Assembly (NCBI GenBank): GCA_013205085.1
Contig: JABMLH010000001.1
Span: forward strand, 806,001 to 870,000
Direction of reading: 5' to 3'
Length of the DNA stretch: 64,000 nucleotides
Source of the DNA: Microbacteriaceae bacterium VKM Ac-2854
GTDB taxonomy: Bacteria > Actinomycetota > Actinomycetes > Actinomycetales > Microbacteriaceae
Shown here piece by piece: positions 7,293-16,390 of this stretch (its first letter is position 1; the number at the start of each line of letters is the position of its first letter). A program made the translations under genes and the position numbers. Under the pieces are notes generated by a model that was given only the letters and a program-made list of their open reading frames with translations, made no database searches and had not been told where the DNA came from.

Positions 7293-8645
7293 ATGGTGGA
7301 ACCGCCGACGGCGGCGGCGCGGCTGTACTCGCGCCCGCATCCGGATCCGCCCGCGTTCGGAACCGCGCTCGCCCACGGCTTCCTCGCGGGGGAGTGGACG
7401 CGGGCCGGGTTGATCGCATCCGGCGCAGAGGTGCTCGGGGCGCGCCGACGCTGGCTCGGGCCGCTCGTCGACGAGGTGCTGCTGTTCCATCCGCATCCGC
7501 CGTTCGACGCACCGCGCGCCCTCGCCCGGCTGATCGCGGTGAACGAGCGGATGCGCGCCGCCCTCGCCGACGCCGCCCACCGCGGCCGCCCGCTCGGCAT
7601 CGCGCATCACCTGATCGCGGAGCCGCCGAGCGGGACCCACCCGGGCTCGCTCGCCGAGCTCGCCGCCCTGCTCGAACTCACGCCGGGCGAGCTGGACTGG
7701 TTCGCCGACACCCAACTCCGCCAGCGCCGCGCTCCCGACGGGCCGTTGCAGCACTACCGCTACGAATGGCGTGAACGCCCTGGCCGGCTGCCGCGTCTGC
7801 TCGAGGTGCCCGGCCGGCGCCTGCGCGCGGCGCAACGAGTGCTCCTGGAGGAGGTCGTCGGCCTCCTGCCGCTGCATGACGCCGCGCACGGCTTCGTCCC
7901 CGGCCGCAGCGTCCGCACGGGCGCCGAACGCCACCTCGGTCAGGAGGTGGTGATCGCGCTCGACCTGACCACCTTCTTCGCGCGCGTCTCGGCGCGGGAC
8001 GTGTACCGCCTCCTCCGCGGCGCATCGATCCCCGAGGCCGTCGCCTACACGATCACCGGTCTGTGCACCCACGCCGTGCCGTATCGCGTGGCGGCGCACC
8101 CGCCGCGCGGCGGCGACCTCGACGAACGGTTCGCCCTGCAGAAGGCGCTGACGGTACCGCACCTCCCGCAAGGCGCGCCGACCTCGCCCGCCCTGGCCAA
8201 CCTCAGCCTGCGCCGCTTGGACGCGCGGCTCGCCGGCTACGCGGCGGCGGCCGGCGCAGCGTACACGCGCTACGCGGACGACCTCGCCTTCAGCGGCGGA
8301 CCGGCGCTGGCGCGACGAGCGGATGCGTTCATCCGTGGCGTCGAGCGGATCGTGGCGGCGGAGGGCCACCTGATCAACGCGCACAAGACCCGGGTGCGCA
8401 AGGCGGCCGTGCGCCAGAGCGTCACCGGCGTGGTGGTGAACCGGGTGACGAATGTGACCCGCACCGAGTTCGATGCGCTGAAGGCGACGCTGCACAATTG
8501 CGTCGTGCACGGGGCGGCCTCGCAGAACCGCGGCGCGCATCCCGACTTCCGGGCGCACCTGCTCGGACGGATCTCGTGGGTCGCCGCGCTGAATCCCGCC
8601 CGCGGCGCGAAGCTGCGCGAGGAGTTCGACCGAATCCATTGGTGA
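7293..8645 (+). CDS. Retron-like reverse transcriptase
   Basis: The ATG at 7293 follows GAGGGGG and gives 450 residues. The C-terminal ~270 residues are a reverse transcriptase domain: fingers motif GFVPGRSVRTGAERH (201-214), catalytic D224 in ALDLTTFF, PQGAPTSP (292-299), and the active-site YADD (327-330) followed by LAFSG. GAERH occupies the place of the retron NAxxH motif (Asn changed to Gly), and VTG (377-379) matches the retron region Y. The ending (LLGRISWVAALNP) is conserved in a broad retron-like clade. The first ~170 residues form a helical domain I do not recognise. No effector gene is adjacent: cutC lies before, ddaH after. Group II intron and DGR types are unlikely, as no intron maturase domain or template repeat is visible. 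Confidence 0.88.
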   Translation: MVEPPTAAARLYSRPHPDPPAFGTALAHGFLAGEWTRAGLIASGAEVLGARRRWLGPLVDEVLLFHPHPPFDAPRALARLIAVNERMRAALADAAHRGRPLGIAHHLIAEPPSGTHPGSLAELAALLELTPGELDWFADTQLRQRRAPDGPLQHYRYEWRERPGRLPRLLEVPGRRLRAAQRVLLEEVVGLLPLHDAAHGFVPGRSVRTGAERHLGQEVVIALDLTTFFARVSARDVYRLLRGASIPEAVAYTITGLCTHAVPYRVAAHPPRGGDLDERFALQKALTVPHLPQGAPTSPALANLSLRRLDARLAGYAAAAGAAYTRYADDLAFSGGPALARRADAFIRGVERIVAAEGHLINAHKTRVRKAAVRQSVTGVVVNRVTNVTRTEFDALKATLHNCVVHGAASQNRGAHPDFRAHLLGRISWVAALNPARGAKLREEFDRIHW

Positions 8646-8646
8646 A

Positions 8647-8707
8647 ATCCTGCGTGCTGCGCGCGGATGCGCTGATCCATTGCGCTCAGCGGCGAACATC
8701 GCAGGAT
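8647..8707. terminator. Weak inverted repeat after the reverse transcriptase gene
   Basis: ATCCTGCG (8647-8654) is complementary to 8700-8707 across a 45-base loop, two bases after the stop codon. It is short and may be chance. The rest of the gap to 8816 shows nothing beyond the GGAGG ribosome site of ddaH. Confidence 0.3.
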
Positions 8708-8816
8708 GCGTGCGTGCGACACTGGATGCGGGCGTGCTCCCGCCCGGTGATCCCGCCGGCAACCGGAGCCTCAGGACTCGGTCCGCTCATCCGCAGCCTT
8801 TCTCTGGAGGACTCGA

Positions 8817-9659
8817 ATGACCGACACCGCAACAGCGCAGGACATCCCGACCCGCACCCCCGTCGCCAAGTCGGTGCTGATGTGCCGCCCCGACTTCTTC
8901 ACGGTCGTGTACCGGATCAACCCGTGGATGGACCCGGAGCTGCCGACCGACACCGGCCTGGCCGTGCGTCAGTGGCAGACCCTGTACGACACCTACGTGC
9001 GGCTCGGCTTCGACGTGCAGCTGATCGACGGCGTCGAGGGCCTGCCCGACATGGTCTACGCGGCCAACGGCGGCTTCGTGATCGACGGCATCGCCTACGG
9101 CGCCTCGTTCACCTATCCGCAGCGTCAGCCCGAGGGCCCGGCCTACATGGAGTGGTTCGGTGCGAACGGCTTCGACGTGCGCGTGCCCGAGGAGATCAAC
9201 GAGGGCGAGGGCGACTTCCTGCCCGTCAAGGGCGTCATCCTGGCCGGCACCGGCTTCCGCTCGGCGTCGAACTCGCACGAGGAGGTCGCTCGGATCTTCG
9301 GCCGTGAGGTCGTCACGCTGAACCTGGTCAACCCGGCGTTCTACCACCTGGACACCGCCATCGCGATCCTGGACGACGAGAACATCGCCTACCTGCCCAG
9401 CGCCTTCGACGAGGCCGGCAACGCGAAGCTGCAGGAACTCTTCCCCGAGGCGATCCTCGTCTCGGAGGAGGATGCCGCGGTGCTCGGGCTGAACTCCTTC
9501 TCGGACGGCTACAACGTGGTCATCGCTGCCCGCGCGAAGGGCTTCGAGCAGCAGCTGCGCGAGCGCGGCTACAACCCGATCGGCGTCGACCTCTCCGAGC
9601 TGCTCCTCGGCGGCGGCGGCGTGAAGTGCTGCACGCTCGAACTGCGCGCGGCCCGGTAA
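8817..9659 (+). CDS. ddaH: Dimethylarginine dimethylaminohydrolase-family enzyme
   Basis: The 280-residue protein belongs to the amidinotransferase/DDAH superfamily (five-bladed pentein fold). The catalytic triad is recognisable: an acidic EGEGD segment (E131-D133), H177 in AFYHLD, and the C-terminal nucleophile in GGGGVKCC (C271/C272). DDAH hydrolyses methylated arginines to citrulline and methylamines; close relatives act on arginine or ornithine derivatives. Pairing with rocD, 136 bases downstream, supports arginine/ornithine catabolism. The start ATG at 8817 follows a good GGAGG. The exact substrate is inferred. Confidence 0.82.
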   Translation: MTDTATAQDIPTRTPVAKSVLMCRPDFFTVVYRINPWMDPELPTDTGLAVRQWQTLYDTYVRLGFDVQLIDGVEGLPDMVYAANGGFVIDGIAYGASFTYPQRQPEGPAYMEWFGANGFDVRVPEEINEGEGDFLPVKGVILAGTGFRSASNSHEEVARIFGREVVTLNLVNPAFYHLDTAIAILDDENIAYLPSAFDEAGNAKLQELFPEAILVSEEDAAVLGLNSFSDGYNVVIAARAKGFEQQLRERGYNPIGVDLSELLLGGGGVKCCTLELRAAR

Positions 9660-9795
9660 GGCGATCTGCGGCGTTGTCGTCGGTCGCCGTGACTCCGTCA
9701 CGTCTCCCTCCTCCGCCTTGCAGCTCACCTCACCGGACCACGCGCAGCCTGCTCCGGTGACCCCTGATTCACTCCACTTCCGGAAGGACGCCACG

Positions 9796-11043
9796 ATGAG
9801 CGCCACGACCACGACCGCCTCGAACACCGGCCTCGACGCCCGCTCCGCCGAGCTGATCGGCCAGGAGGAGGCGCACGCCGCCCACAACTACCACCCGCTG
9901 CCCGTCGTCGCCGCCTCGGGCGAGGGCGCCTGGGTGACCGGTGTCGACGGCCGCCGCTACCTCGACTGCCTCGCCGCCTACTCCGCCGTGAACTTCGGGC
10001 ACTCGAACCCGGTGCTGCTCGACGCGGCCCGCGCGCAGCTCGGCCGGCTCACGCTGACCAGCCGCGCCTTCCACAACGACCAGCTCGGCCCCTTCGTCAC
10101 CGCGCTCGCCGCGCTGGCGAAGAAGGACATGGTGCTGCCGATGAACACCGGCGCCGAGGCCGTGGAGTCGGGCATCAAGGTCGCCCGCGCCTGGGGCTAC
10201 CGGGTCAAGGGCGTCGCTGCGGGTCAGGCCAACATCATCGTCGCGGCCGGCAACTTCCACGGCCGCACCACCACGATCATCTCGTTCAGCGACGACGCGG
10301 AGGCGCGCGACGGCTTCGCCCCGTACACCCCCGGATTCCGCACGGTCCCGTTCGGCGACGCCGCCGCGCTCGAGGCGGCGATCGACGAGAACACCGTCGC
10401 CGTGCTGATCGAGCCGATCCAGGGCGAGGCCGGCATCGTCGTGCCGCCCGCCGACTACCTGCCGGCGGTGCGCGAGATCACCACGCGGCACAATGTGCTC
10501 TTCATCGCCGACGAGATCCAGTCCGGCCTCGGCCGCGTCGGCGCGACCTTCGCCTGCGACCTCGTGGGCGTGGTGCCCGACCTGTACCTGCTCGGCAAGG
10601 CGCTCGGCGGCGGCATCGTGCCGGTGTCGGCCGTCGTCGGCGACGCCGACGTGCTCGGCGTGCTGCAGCCCGGCCAGCACGGCTCGACCTTCGGCGGCAA
10701 CCCGCTCGCGGCGGCCGTCGGCCGTGCCGTGGTCGGGATGCTGGCGACCGGCGAGTACCAGGCGACCGCCCGCGAGCGCGGCGCGCAGCTGCACGCCCGG
10801 CTGAACGAGCTGGTCGGGCGCGGCGTGGTCGCGGTCCGCGGTGCGGGTCTCTGGGCCGGCATCGACATCGACCCCGCGCTGGCCTCGGGCCGCGCGGTCT
10901 GCGAGGCGCTGATGGAACGCGGCGTGCTCGCGAAGGACACGCACGGCTCGACCATCCGCCTGGCTCCGCCGATCGTCGTCACCGCCGCCGAGATCGACTT
11001 CGCCGTCGACCAGCTCGAGGCTGTGCTCGACTCCCTCGCGTGA
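9796..11043 (+). CDS. rocD: Ornithine aminotransferase
   Basis: A 415-residue class III PLP aminotransferase that converts ornithine and 2-oxoglutarate to glutamate semialdehyde and glutamate. Signatures include MNTGAEAVESGIK, a NFHGRTTTIIS block, the PLP-contacting ADEIQSG and the lysine loop LLGKALGGG, followed by HGSTFGGNPLA. Length agrees with RocD. The ATG at 9796 follows GGAAGG. The product, glutamate semialdehyde, is also an intermediate of PutA, encoded at 50 kb. The terminal A of its stop codon is the first base of a palindromic repeat. Confidence 0.92.
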   Translation: MSATTTTASNTGLDARSAELIGQEEAHAAHNYHPLPVVAASGEGAWVTGVDGRRYLDCLAAYSAVNFGHSNPVLLDAARAQLGRLTLTSRAFHNDQLGPFVTALAALAKKDMVLPMNTGAEAVESGIKVARAWGYRVKGVAAGQANIIVAAGNFHGRTTTIISFSDDAEARDGFAPYTPGFRTVPFGDAAALEAAIDENTVAVLIEPIQGEAGIVVPPADYLPAVREITTRHNVLFIADEIQSGLGRVGATFACDLVGVVPDLYLLGKALGGGIVPVSAVVGDADVLGVLQPGQHGSTFGGNPLAAAVGRAVVGMLATGEYQATARERGAQLHARLNELVGRGVVAVRGAGLWAGIDIDPALASGRAVCEALMERGVLAKDTHGSTIRLAPPIVVTAAEIDFAVDQLEAVLDSLA

Positions 11044-11090
11044 AGGGTTGTCACTTCGTCGGTGAGTAGCCGACAAAGTGACAACCCTTT
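11043..11090. repeat. GTTGTCAC-family palindrome, copy 1
   Basis: AAGGGTTGTCACTTCGTCGG (11043-11062) pairs with 11070-11089 with one mismatch and a 7-base loop. It starts on the last base of the rocD stop and is followed by a T-run, as expected for a terminator. Related copies are at 21939, 29024, 35932, 57672, 57731 and 62433. Confidence 0.9.
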
Positions 11091-11160
11091 CTCCCAGACC
11101 GGCGCGGCGGCTCCGGAGCTCTCACTCACTCGCCGCGCCACCCCGTGCGGCGCCGTCCGC

Positions 11161-11280
11161 GTACGAAATGGCGGCCGGCGCCGAACGCCACCCTTGACCC
11201 GGCGGAGCGGATCCGCGCGATCACGCGGATCCGTCGGCCGGTTCGAGGGGTGGCTCTCCGCTTCGCCCGACATTTTGTAC
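11161..11280. repeat. Large two-tier palindromic element, family E
   Basis: Outer arms GTACGAAATGGCGG (11161-11174) and CCGACATTTTGTAC (11267-11280) match at 12 of 14 positions. Inside, GAACGCCACCC and GGGGTGGCTC lie as a second complementary pair, and a perfect 10-bp core stem CGGATCCGCG (11208-11217) pairs with 11224-11233. The element lies in the convergent junction between rocD and the MFS porter. Its inner core resembles that of family B at 19211. Confidence 0.7.
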
Positions 11281-11314
11281 ACGACCGGTCGAAGCCGCGG
11301 TCGCTGACGGCGCC

Positions 11315-12757
11315 CTACTCGTCCTTCACCAGCGAGAGCGGATCCGTGATCGCCTCCAGGCTCTGCCGCTCCGCGTTCACGCCGAAGATCAGCGCCACCA
11401 CGCCGCCGACGATCATCACCGCCGCACCCACGAAGTAGCCCACGGTGAGCGGCCCGCGGTCGCTGCCGTCGCCGATCAGGATGCCGTACAGCAGTGGAGC
11501 CACCGAGCCGGCGATCTGGCCCAGGGTGAAGAAGTACGAGATCGCCTGGCTGCGCAGCTCCAGCGGGAAGATCTCGCTCACCGTCAGATACGCGGAGGAG
11601 GCGCCCGCCGAGGCGAAGAAGAACGAGACGCACCAGAAGATCGTCTGCGTCGTCGCATCCAGCACGTCCATGCTGAACAGCACCGCCGAGACGGCCAGGA
11701 CCACACCCGAGACGCCGTAGGTGAGGAAGATCATCTTCCGCCGGCCCCAGACGTCGAAGAGGTGGCCGAGCACCAGCGGCCCGAGCAGGTTGCCGATCGC
11801 GAACGGGAAGAAGAAGTACGAGACGGCGCTGTTCTCGACGCCGTAGAAGTTCTCCAGCACCAGCGCGTAGGTGAAGAAGATCGCGTTGTACAAGAACGAC
11901 TGCGTGATCATCATCGTCGCGCCGACCAGCGTGCGCTTGGGGTAGTCCTTGATCAGGACCCGCGCGATCACGCGGAACGGGATGCTCTCCGTCGCCTTGA
12001 CCGTGATCGCCTTGGCCTCGTCGACCGGCTCCAGCGTGCCGCCTTCGGCCTGCACCCGCCGCTCGATTTCGTCGACCGTCGTCTCGGCTTCCTCTTCGCG
12101 CCCGTGCGTCATCAGCCAGCGCGGGCTCTCGGGGATGTGCCGGCGCAGGTAGATGATCGCCAGGCCCAGGATCGGTCCGATGAAGAACGCGAGCCGCCAG
12201 CCGACGTTCTCGGCGAAGGTGTCGCTGAGGAAGTACACGTTCGCGGCCGCTCCTAGCGCGGCGCCACCCCAGTAGGTTCCGTTGATCGCGATGTCGACCC
12301 GGCCGCGGTACTTCGACGGGATCAGCTCGTCGATCGCCGAGTTGATCGCCGCGTACTCGCCGCCGATGCCCATGCCCGCGATGAAACGGAACACCAGCAG
12401 GAATCCGTAGGCGGGCGAGAGTCCCGCGAGGCCGCTGGCGACCAGGTAGATCACCAGGGTCAGGATGAAGAGCTTGCGCCGGCCGAGCCGGTCCGACATC
12501 CGACCGAAGATCAGCGCGCCCGCGATCTGCCCGACCAGGTAGACGGTGCCGAGCAGGCCGACTTGGGCCGAGTCGAGGCCGAACTCCTTCGCGAAACCGG
12601 CGGACGCGACGATCTGGATCTCAAGCCCGTCCAGCACCCAGGAGAAGCCGAGGCCCACCACGATGCTCCAGTGGAACTTCGTCCACGGCAGCCGATCGAT
12701 CCGGGCCGGGACGAGGCTCTTCACCGGGGCGCGATCGTTCTCCGTCGTCGTCGACAT
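11315..12757 (-). CDS. MFS metabolite:proton symporter
   Basis: The 480-residue protein has 12 predicted membrane helices and the major-facilitator loop motif GRMSDRLGRRK near residue 85. RFIAGMGIGGEYAAINSAIDE and a YRGRVDIAINGTYWGGAALG stretch place it among sugar-porter/metabolite-proton symporters of the MFS_1/Sugar_tr group. A cytoplasmic loop of about 60 residues follows helix 6, including PESPRWL. Import of an organic acid or sugar derivative is likely but the substrate is unknown. It is divergent from the SMP-30 lactonase gene, which may act on the same compound. Confidence 0.87.
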   Translation of the reverse strand: MSTTTENDRAPVKSLVPARIDRLPWTKFHWSIVVGLGFSWVLDGLEIQIVASAGFAKEFGLDSAQVGLLGTVYLVGQIAGALIFGRMSDRLGRRKLFILTLVIYLVASGLAGLSPAYGFLLVFRFIAGMGIGGEYAAINSAIDELIPSKYRGRVDIAINGTYWGGAALGAAANVYFLSDTFAENVGWRLAFFIGPILGLAIIYLRRHIPESPRWLMTHGREEEAETTVDEIERRVQAEGGTLEPVDEAKAITVKATESIPFRVIARVLIKDYPKRTLVGATMMITQSFLYNAIFFTYALVLENFYGVENSAVSYFFFPFAIGNLLGPLVLGHLFDVWGRRKMIFLTYGVSGVVLAVSAVLFSMDVLDATTQTIFWCVSFFFASAGASSAYLTVSEIFPLELRSQAISYFFTLGQIAGSVAPLLYGILIGDGSDRGPLTVGYFVGAAVMIVGGVVALIFGVNAERQSLEAITDPLSLVKDE

Positions 12758-12900
12758 GCTGGTTTCCCTTCGAACGCGGCGCGGCGCGGCGGGGCGTCGG
12801 CATCACTGACTCGGCGACTCTACGCCCATACATGGCTGCGCTATGTACCCATTGCGTCCGGCCCAGCGGAGGAGTAGAACCAGCGCCTACGCTGGGAGGC

Positions 12901-13782
12901 GTGATCACCGCCGCCACCCCCGCCCTGACCGAGAACTACGTGCTGAGCGAGGGGCCGGTGTGGGATCCGCAGACGCAGCGGCTGACCTGGGTCGACATCG
13001 AACGCGGCGCCGTACTGTCGGCGCCCCTGCTCGACGGTGCGATCGGGGCCGTGACCCGCACCGACCTCGGTGAGTACGTGGGCTGCGCGCTGCCGCTGGG
13101 CGACGGCCGCACCCTCGTCGCGCTGACGCGCTGTCTCGCGATCGTGGAGGTGGACGGATCCGTCACCCGTGGCTCCGATCTGCTGCCGGAAGGCACGCGC
13201 TTCAACGACGGCAAGATCGATCCGCAGGGTCGACTGGTGCTCGGCTCGCTCAGCCTGGGCGAGGTCACCGGCGACAACGTGCTGCTGCGGCTCGAGGCCG
13301 ACGGCTCCGTGACCACGTTGGACGAGGACATCCGGCTGAGCAACGGCCTCGGCTGGTCGCCCGACGGCGCGTGGTTCTATTCGATCGACACCGAGTCGAA
13401 CGTGATCTTCCGCCGCTCCTACGGCGAGCGGACGGGCGAGCGCGAGGCGTTCATCCGCTTGCCCGAGCGGGTCTGGGCCGACGGGATGACGGTCGACGCG
13501 CAGGGTCGGCTCTGGGTCGCCATCTGGGGCGGATCCGGCGTGCGCGTCTTCGATGCCGACGGTGCCCTCGTCGACGACCTCGGCATCGCGATCGACGCCC
13601 CGCACTCCTCCTCCGTCGCCCTGATCGGGCCGGAGCTCGACCTCGCCGTGGTGACCAGCGCGTCCCGCGACCTCTCCGCCGAGGAGCGCGCGCTGTACCC
13701 GCACGCGGGCGGCCTCTTCCTCGCCACCCCGGGCGCCGTCGGCCTCCCCGCGACGCGCTGGCTCGAGGTTCCCCTCCCGTGA
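12901..13782 (+). CDS. SMP-30/gluconolactonase family lactonase
   Basis: The GTG at 12901 is preceded by GGGAGG and gives 293 residues. The protein shows the SMP-30/regucalcin beta-propeller pattern: LSEGPVWDPQTQRLTWVDIE at the N-terminus (metal-binding Glu), FNDGKIDPQGRL, LSNGLGWSPDG and DGMTVDAQGRLWVA. The residues expected to bind a divalent metal (E, N, N, D) are present. The usual reaction is hydrolysis of a sugar lactone to the aldonate. An in-frame ATG lies at 12832 but has no ribosome site and is less likely. The stop codon lies in a palindrome shared with the convergent ltrA-like gene. Confidence 0.9.
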   Translation: MITAATPALTENYVLSEGPVWDPQTQRLTWVDIERGAVLSAPLLDGAIGAVTRTDLGEYVGCALPLGDGRTLVALTRCLAIVEVDGSVTRGSDLLPEGTRFNDGKIDPQGRLVLGSLSLGEVTGDNVLLRLEADGSVTTLDEDIRLSNGLGWSPDGAWFYSIDTESNVIFRRSYGERTGEREAFIRLPERVWADGMTVDAQGRLWVAIWGGSGVRVFDADGALVDDLGIAIDAPHSSSVALIGPELDLAVVTSASRDLSAEERALYPHAGGLFLATPGAVGLPATRWLEVPLP

Positions 13783-13855
13783 CTCCCGGCGAGATGCCTC
13801 TTCTGTACGATCCGCTCGGCGTGTCGCGTACGAAAGAGGCATCTCGCGGGGGTCA
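13780..13855. repeat. Palindrome joining two convergent stop codons
   Basis: The arms 13780-13809 and 13827-13855 are complementary over nearly 30 bases with a few mismatches (GCGAGATGCCTCTT pairs with AAGAGGCATCTCGC). The outermost bases TGA and TCA are the stop codons of the SMP-30 gene and of the LtrA gene on the other strand. It probably serves as a bidirectional terminator. Confidence 0.9.
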
Positions 13856-15118
13856 GGCGAGGGCCTTCTCGAGGACAGCGGCCTCGTGGCGGTGGCCGAC
13901 GGTCTCGTAGCCGACGACCACCACGAACGGTGCGAGCGTCACCAGGATCAGGCAGACCCCGATCGGCGCGCCGAGCGCGGCAGCGACCACGCCGGCGGCG
14001 AGCAGCGCCAGAGTGCCCAGCATCAGCCAGAGGTGGAACGGATCGAAGGACTGCACCAGCCATGCGTACAGCGCGAACATCGTCAGCATAAAGACCGTCA
14101 CCGGGATCGCCACCGAGAGCACCGTACCGACCAGGCCGATCTCCGAGTGGTGCTCGATCAGGTACTGCACCATGTGCAGGCCGGCGCCGGTCGCGGCGAT
14201 CGAGGCGAAGATCAGCAGGTGGCCGTAGCCCCAGACGAACGCGCGGTTGCGGAAGCGGTGCAGGATGACGCCGGCCGGCAGGGTGAAGTAGCCCCACCAC
14301 AGTCCGAAGGTCAGCCCGATCCCGGTCACCACCAGGATCGCGACCTCACCGGACCAGCCGGATTCGTTCATCACCGCCGTCGCCGCCGCGAGGGTACCGA
14401 ACACGCCCTCACCCAGGGCGATGATCGTCAGCAGGCCGTAGCGTTCGGCGATGTGGTGCGCGTGCCACGGCGTCGAGCCGACGCCGGCCTTCTCGCCCGC
14501 CCGCTCCGCGATCACGGGCCCGGCCATCTCGACGCAGAACAGCACGAGCGCGATCACGATCGTCGCCGGCAGCGGCAGGTTCAGCACCGTCATCACGACC
14601 CAGCCCACCTGCGCCAGCGCGATGTTCTTCGCGTACGCCAGCGAGACCATTCGGCGCGCCGGATCCTGCTTCGCCGCCCGCAGCCACTGCAGCAGGAGGG
14701 CCACCCGCATGATCACGTAGCCGAGCACGAGCACCGTGTTGTCGAGGTGCTCGCCCTCGTTGATCGAGTGGAACAGGGCCGGGATGCCCAGCGCGAGCAC
14801 CACCACGCCGATCATCTGCACCATGGTCAGGATGCGGAACAGCCAGTCGTCGGTGTCGTAGGCCGAGGCGAACCAGGAGAAGTTGATCCACGCCCAACCG
14901 ATCGCGAACATCGCGAAGCCGAAGGCGCCCAGTGCCGGGCCGATGTGCCCCTCCGACAGCAGGTGCGCGGCGTTCTCGCCGGCGATGCCGAACGAGACCA
15001 CGAAGGTGAGGTCGAAGAGCAGTTCCAGCGGCGTCGCGGCACGGTGCGACTCGTGCGGATCGCGGCCGCTCATCCGGCGCAGACTGTGGGCGAAGGTCGG
15101 GACCTGAGGTGTCGTCAC
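13853..15118 (-). CDS. ltrA: Low temperature requirement A (LtrA) family membrane protein
   Basis: A 421-residue membrane protein with about 11 hydrophobic helices. The N-terminal ATPLELLFDLTFVVSFG and the HHIAERYGLLTIIALGEGV segments are diagnostic of the LtrA family, first found in Listeria as needed for growth in the cold. The biochemical activity remains unknown. It is divergent from the kynureninase gene, but nothing suggests a common pathway. The start ATG at 15118 gives a cytoplasmic N-terminus of about 30 residues. Confidence 0.9.
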   Translation of the reverse strand: MTTPQVPTFAHSLRRMSGRDPHESHRAATPLELLFDLTFVVSFGIAGENAAHLLSEGHIGPALGAFGFAMFAIGWAWINFSWFASAYDTDDWLFRILTMVQMIGVVVLALGIPALFHSINEGEHLDNTVLVLGYVIMRVALLLQWLRAAKQDPARRMVSLAYAKNIALAQVGWVVMTVLNLPLPATIVIALVLFCVEMAGPVIAERAGEKAGVGSTPWHAHHIAERYGLLTIIALGEGVFGTLAAATAVMNESGWSGEVAILVVTGIGLTFGLWWGYFTLPAGVILHRFRNRAFVWGYGHLLIFASIAATGAGLHMVQYLIEHHSEIGLVGTVLSVAIPVTVFMLTMFALYAWLVQSFDPFHLWLMLGTLALLAAGVVAAALGAPIGVCLILVTLAPFVVVVGYETVGHRHEAAVLEKALA

Positions 15119-15159
15119 GGTGACAATGATGACGGATGTGCGCGCATTACGCTGACCTG

Positions 15160-16350
15160 ATGCATCCCCTCGACGCCGCGGATCCCCTCGCCGCCCACCG
15201 TGATCTGTTCGTCGCCTCGACGGAGGTCCGTTCCTACCTGGACGGCAACTCGCTGGGCCGCCCGCTGCGGGCGAGCGTCGAGCGGATGCGCACCTTCGCC
15301 GCCGAGGAGTGGGGCGGGCGCCTGATCCGCGGCTGGGAGGAGCGCTGGCTGCAGATGCCCTTCGAGGTCGGCGACGCGCTCGGCGAGGCGGCGCTGGGCG
15401 CGGCGGCCGGGCAGGTCGTGGTCGCGGACTCGACCACGGTGCTGCTGTACAAGCTCGCCCGGGCGGCGCTCGCGACGCGCCCCGGACGCGCCGAGATCGT
15501 GGTCGACAGCGACAACTTCCCGACCGACCGCTACGTGCTCGACGGCATCGCCCGCGAGACCGGGGCGACGCTGGTGTGGATCGAGGCGGATCCGTCGTCG
15601 GGCGTTTCTCCCGCGCAGGTGGCGGCCGTGCTGAGCGAGCGGACCGCGCTGGTACTGCTCAGCCAGGTCGCGTACCGCTCCGGTTTCCTCGCGGACGTGC
15701 CGGCGATCACCGCGCTGGCGCACGACGCGGGAGCCCTCGTGCTCTGGGACGCGAGCCACTCGGTGGGTTCGGTGCCGACCGGGTACGACGCGTGGGGCGT
15801 CGACCTCGCGGTGGGCTGCTCGTACAAGTACCTGTGCGGCGGTCCGGGAGCGCCGGCGTGGGCGTACGTGCGACGCGGCCTGCAGGATCAGCTGGTGCAG
15901 CCGATCCAGGGCTGGATGGGCGTGCGCGACATGTTCGCGATGGGCCCCGCGTACGCGCCCGCGCCCGGGATGCGGCGCTTGCTCAGCGGCACGCCGCCGA
16001 TCACCGGGATGCTCGCGATGCAGGACATGATCGCGCTGATCGCCTCGGTGGGGATGGATGCGATGCGCGCGAAGTCTGTGGCTCTGACCGAGTACGCGAT
16101 CGAATTGCACGACGCGTGGCTCGCGCCGCACGGCGTGCGACTCGGGACGCCGCGGGATGCGCAGCGGCGCGGCTCGCACGTGACGGTCGCGCATCCGTCG
16201 TTCCCGGCCCTGGTGCCGCGGCTGCAGGCCGAAGGCATCATCCCCGACTTCCGCGCGCCGGACGGCATCCGCCTGGGCCTGTCGCCGCTGTCGACCTCGT
16301 TCGCCGAGCTCGAACTCGGCATCGCGGCGATCCGCGACGCGCTCGCGTAG
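15160..16350 (+). CDS. kynU: Kynureninase-like PLP enzyme
   Basis: A class V aminotransferase-fold protein of 396 residues. YLDGNSLGRPL near the N-terminus, DSDNFPTDRYVLDG, LWDASHSVGSVPTG and the PLP-lysine motif VGCSYKYLCGGPGAPAW match kynureninase, which cleaves L-kynurenine to anthranilate and alanine. No other tryptophan-degradation genes are in the window, so the substrate could be a related amino acid. The ATG at 15160 fits family alignments; an in-frame ATG at 15136 would add eight residues (MCAHYADL). It is divergent from ltrA with a 41-base gap. Confidence 0.85.
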   Translation: MHPLDAADPLAAHRDLFVASTEVRSYLDGNSLGRPLRASVERMRTFAAEEWGGRLIRGWEERWLQMPFEVGDALGEAALGAAAGQVVVADSTTVLLYKLARAALATRPGRAEIVVDSDNFPTDRYVLDGIARETGATLVWIEADPSSGVSPAQVAAVLSERTALVLLSQVAYRSGFLADVPAITALAHDAGALVLWDASHSVGSVPTGYDAWGVDLAVGCSYKYLCGGPGAPAWAYVRRGLQDQLVQPIQGWMGVRDMFAMGPAYAPAPGMRRLLSGTPPITGMLAMQDMIALIASVGMDAMRAKSVALTEYAIELHDAWLAPHGVRLGTPRDAQRRGSHVTVAHPSFPALVPRLQAEGIIPDFRAPDGIRLGLSPLSTSFAELELGIAAIRDALA

Positions 16351-16390
16351 TCCGGGGGCCCGCCCACCCGGCCCGCCCGCCCGGACACTT

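Noticed and set aside
9660-9795. Riboswitch or leader before rocD
   Set aside because: Only a 5-bp hairpin (GTGAC/GTCAC) is visible; no known riboswitch pattern.
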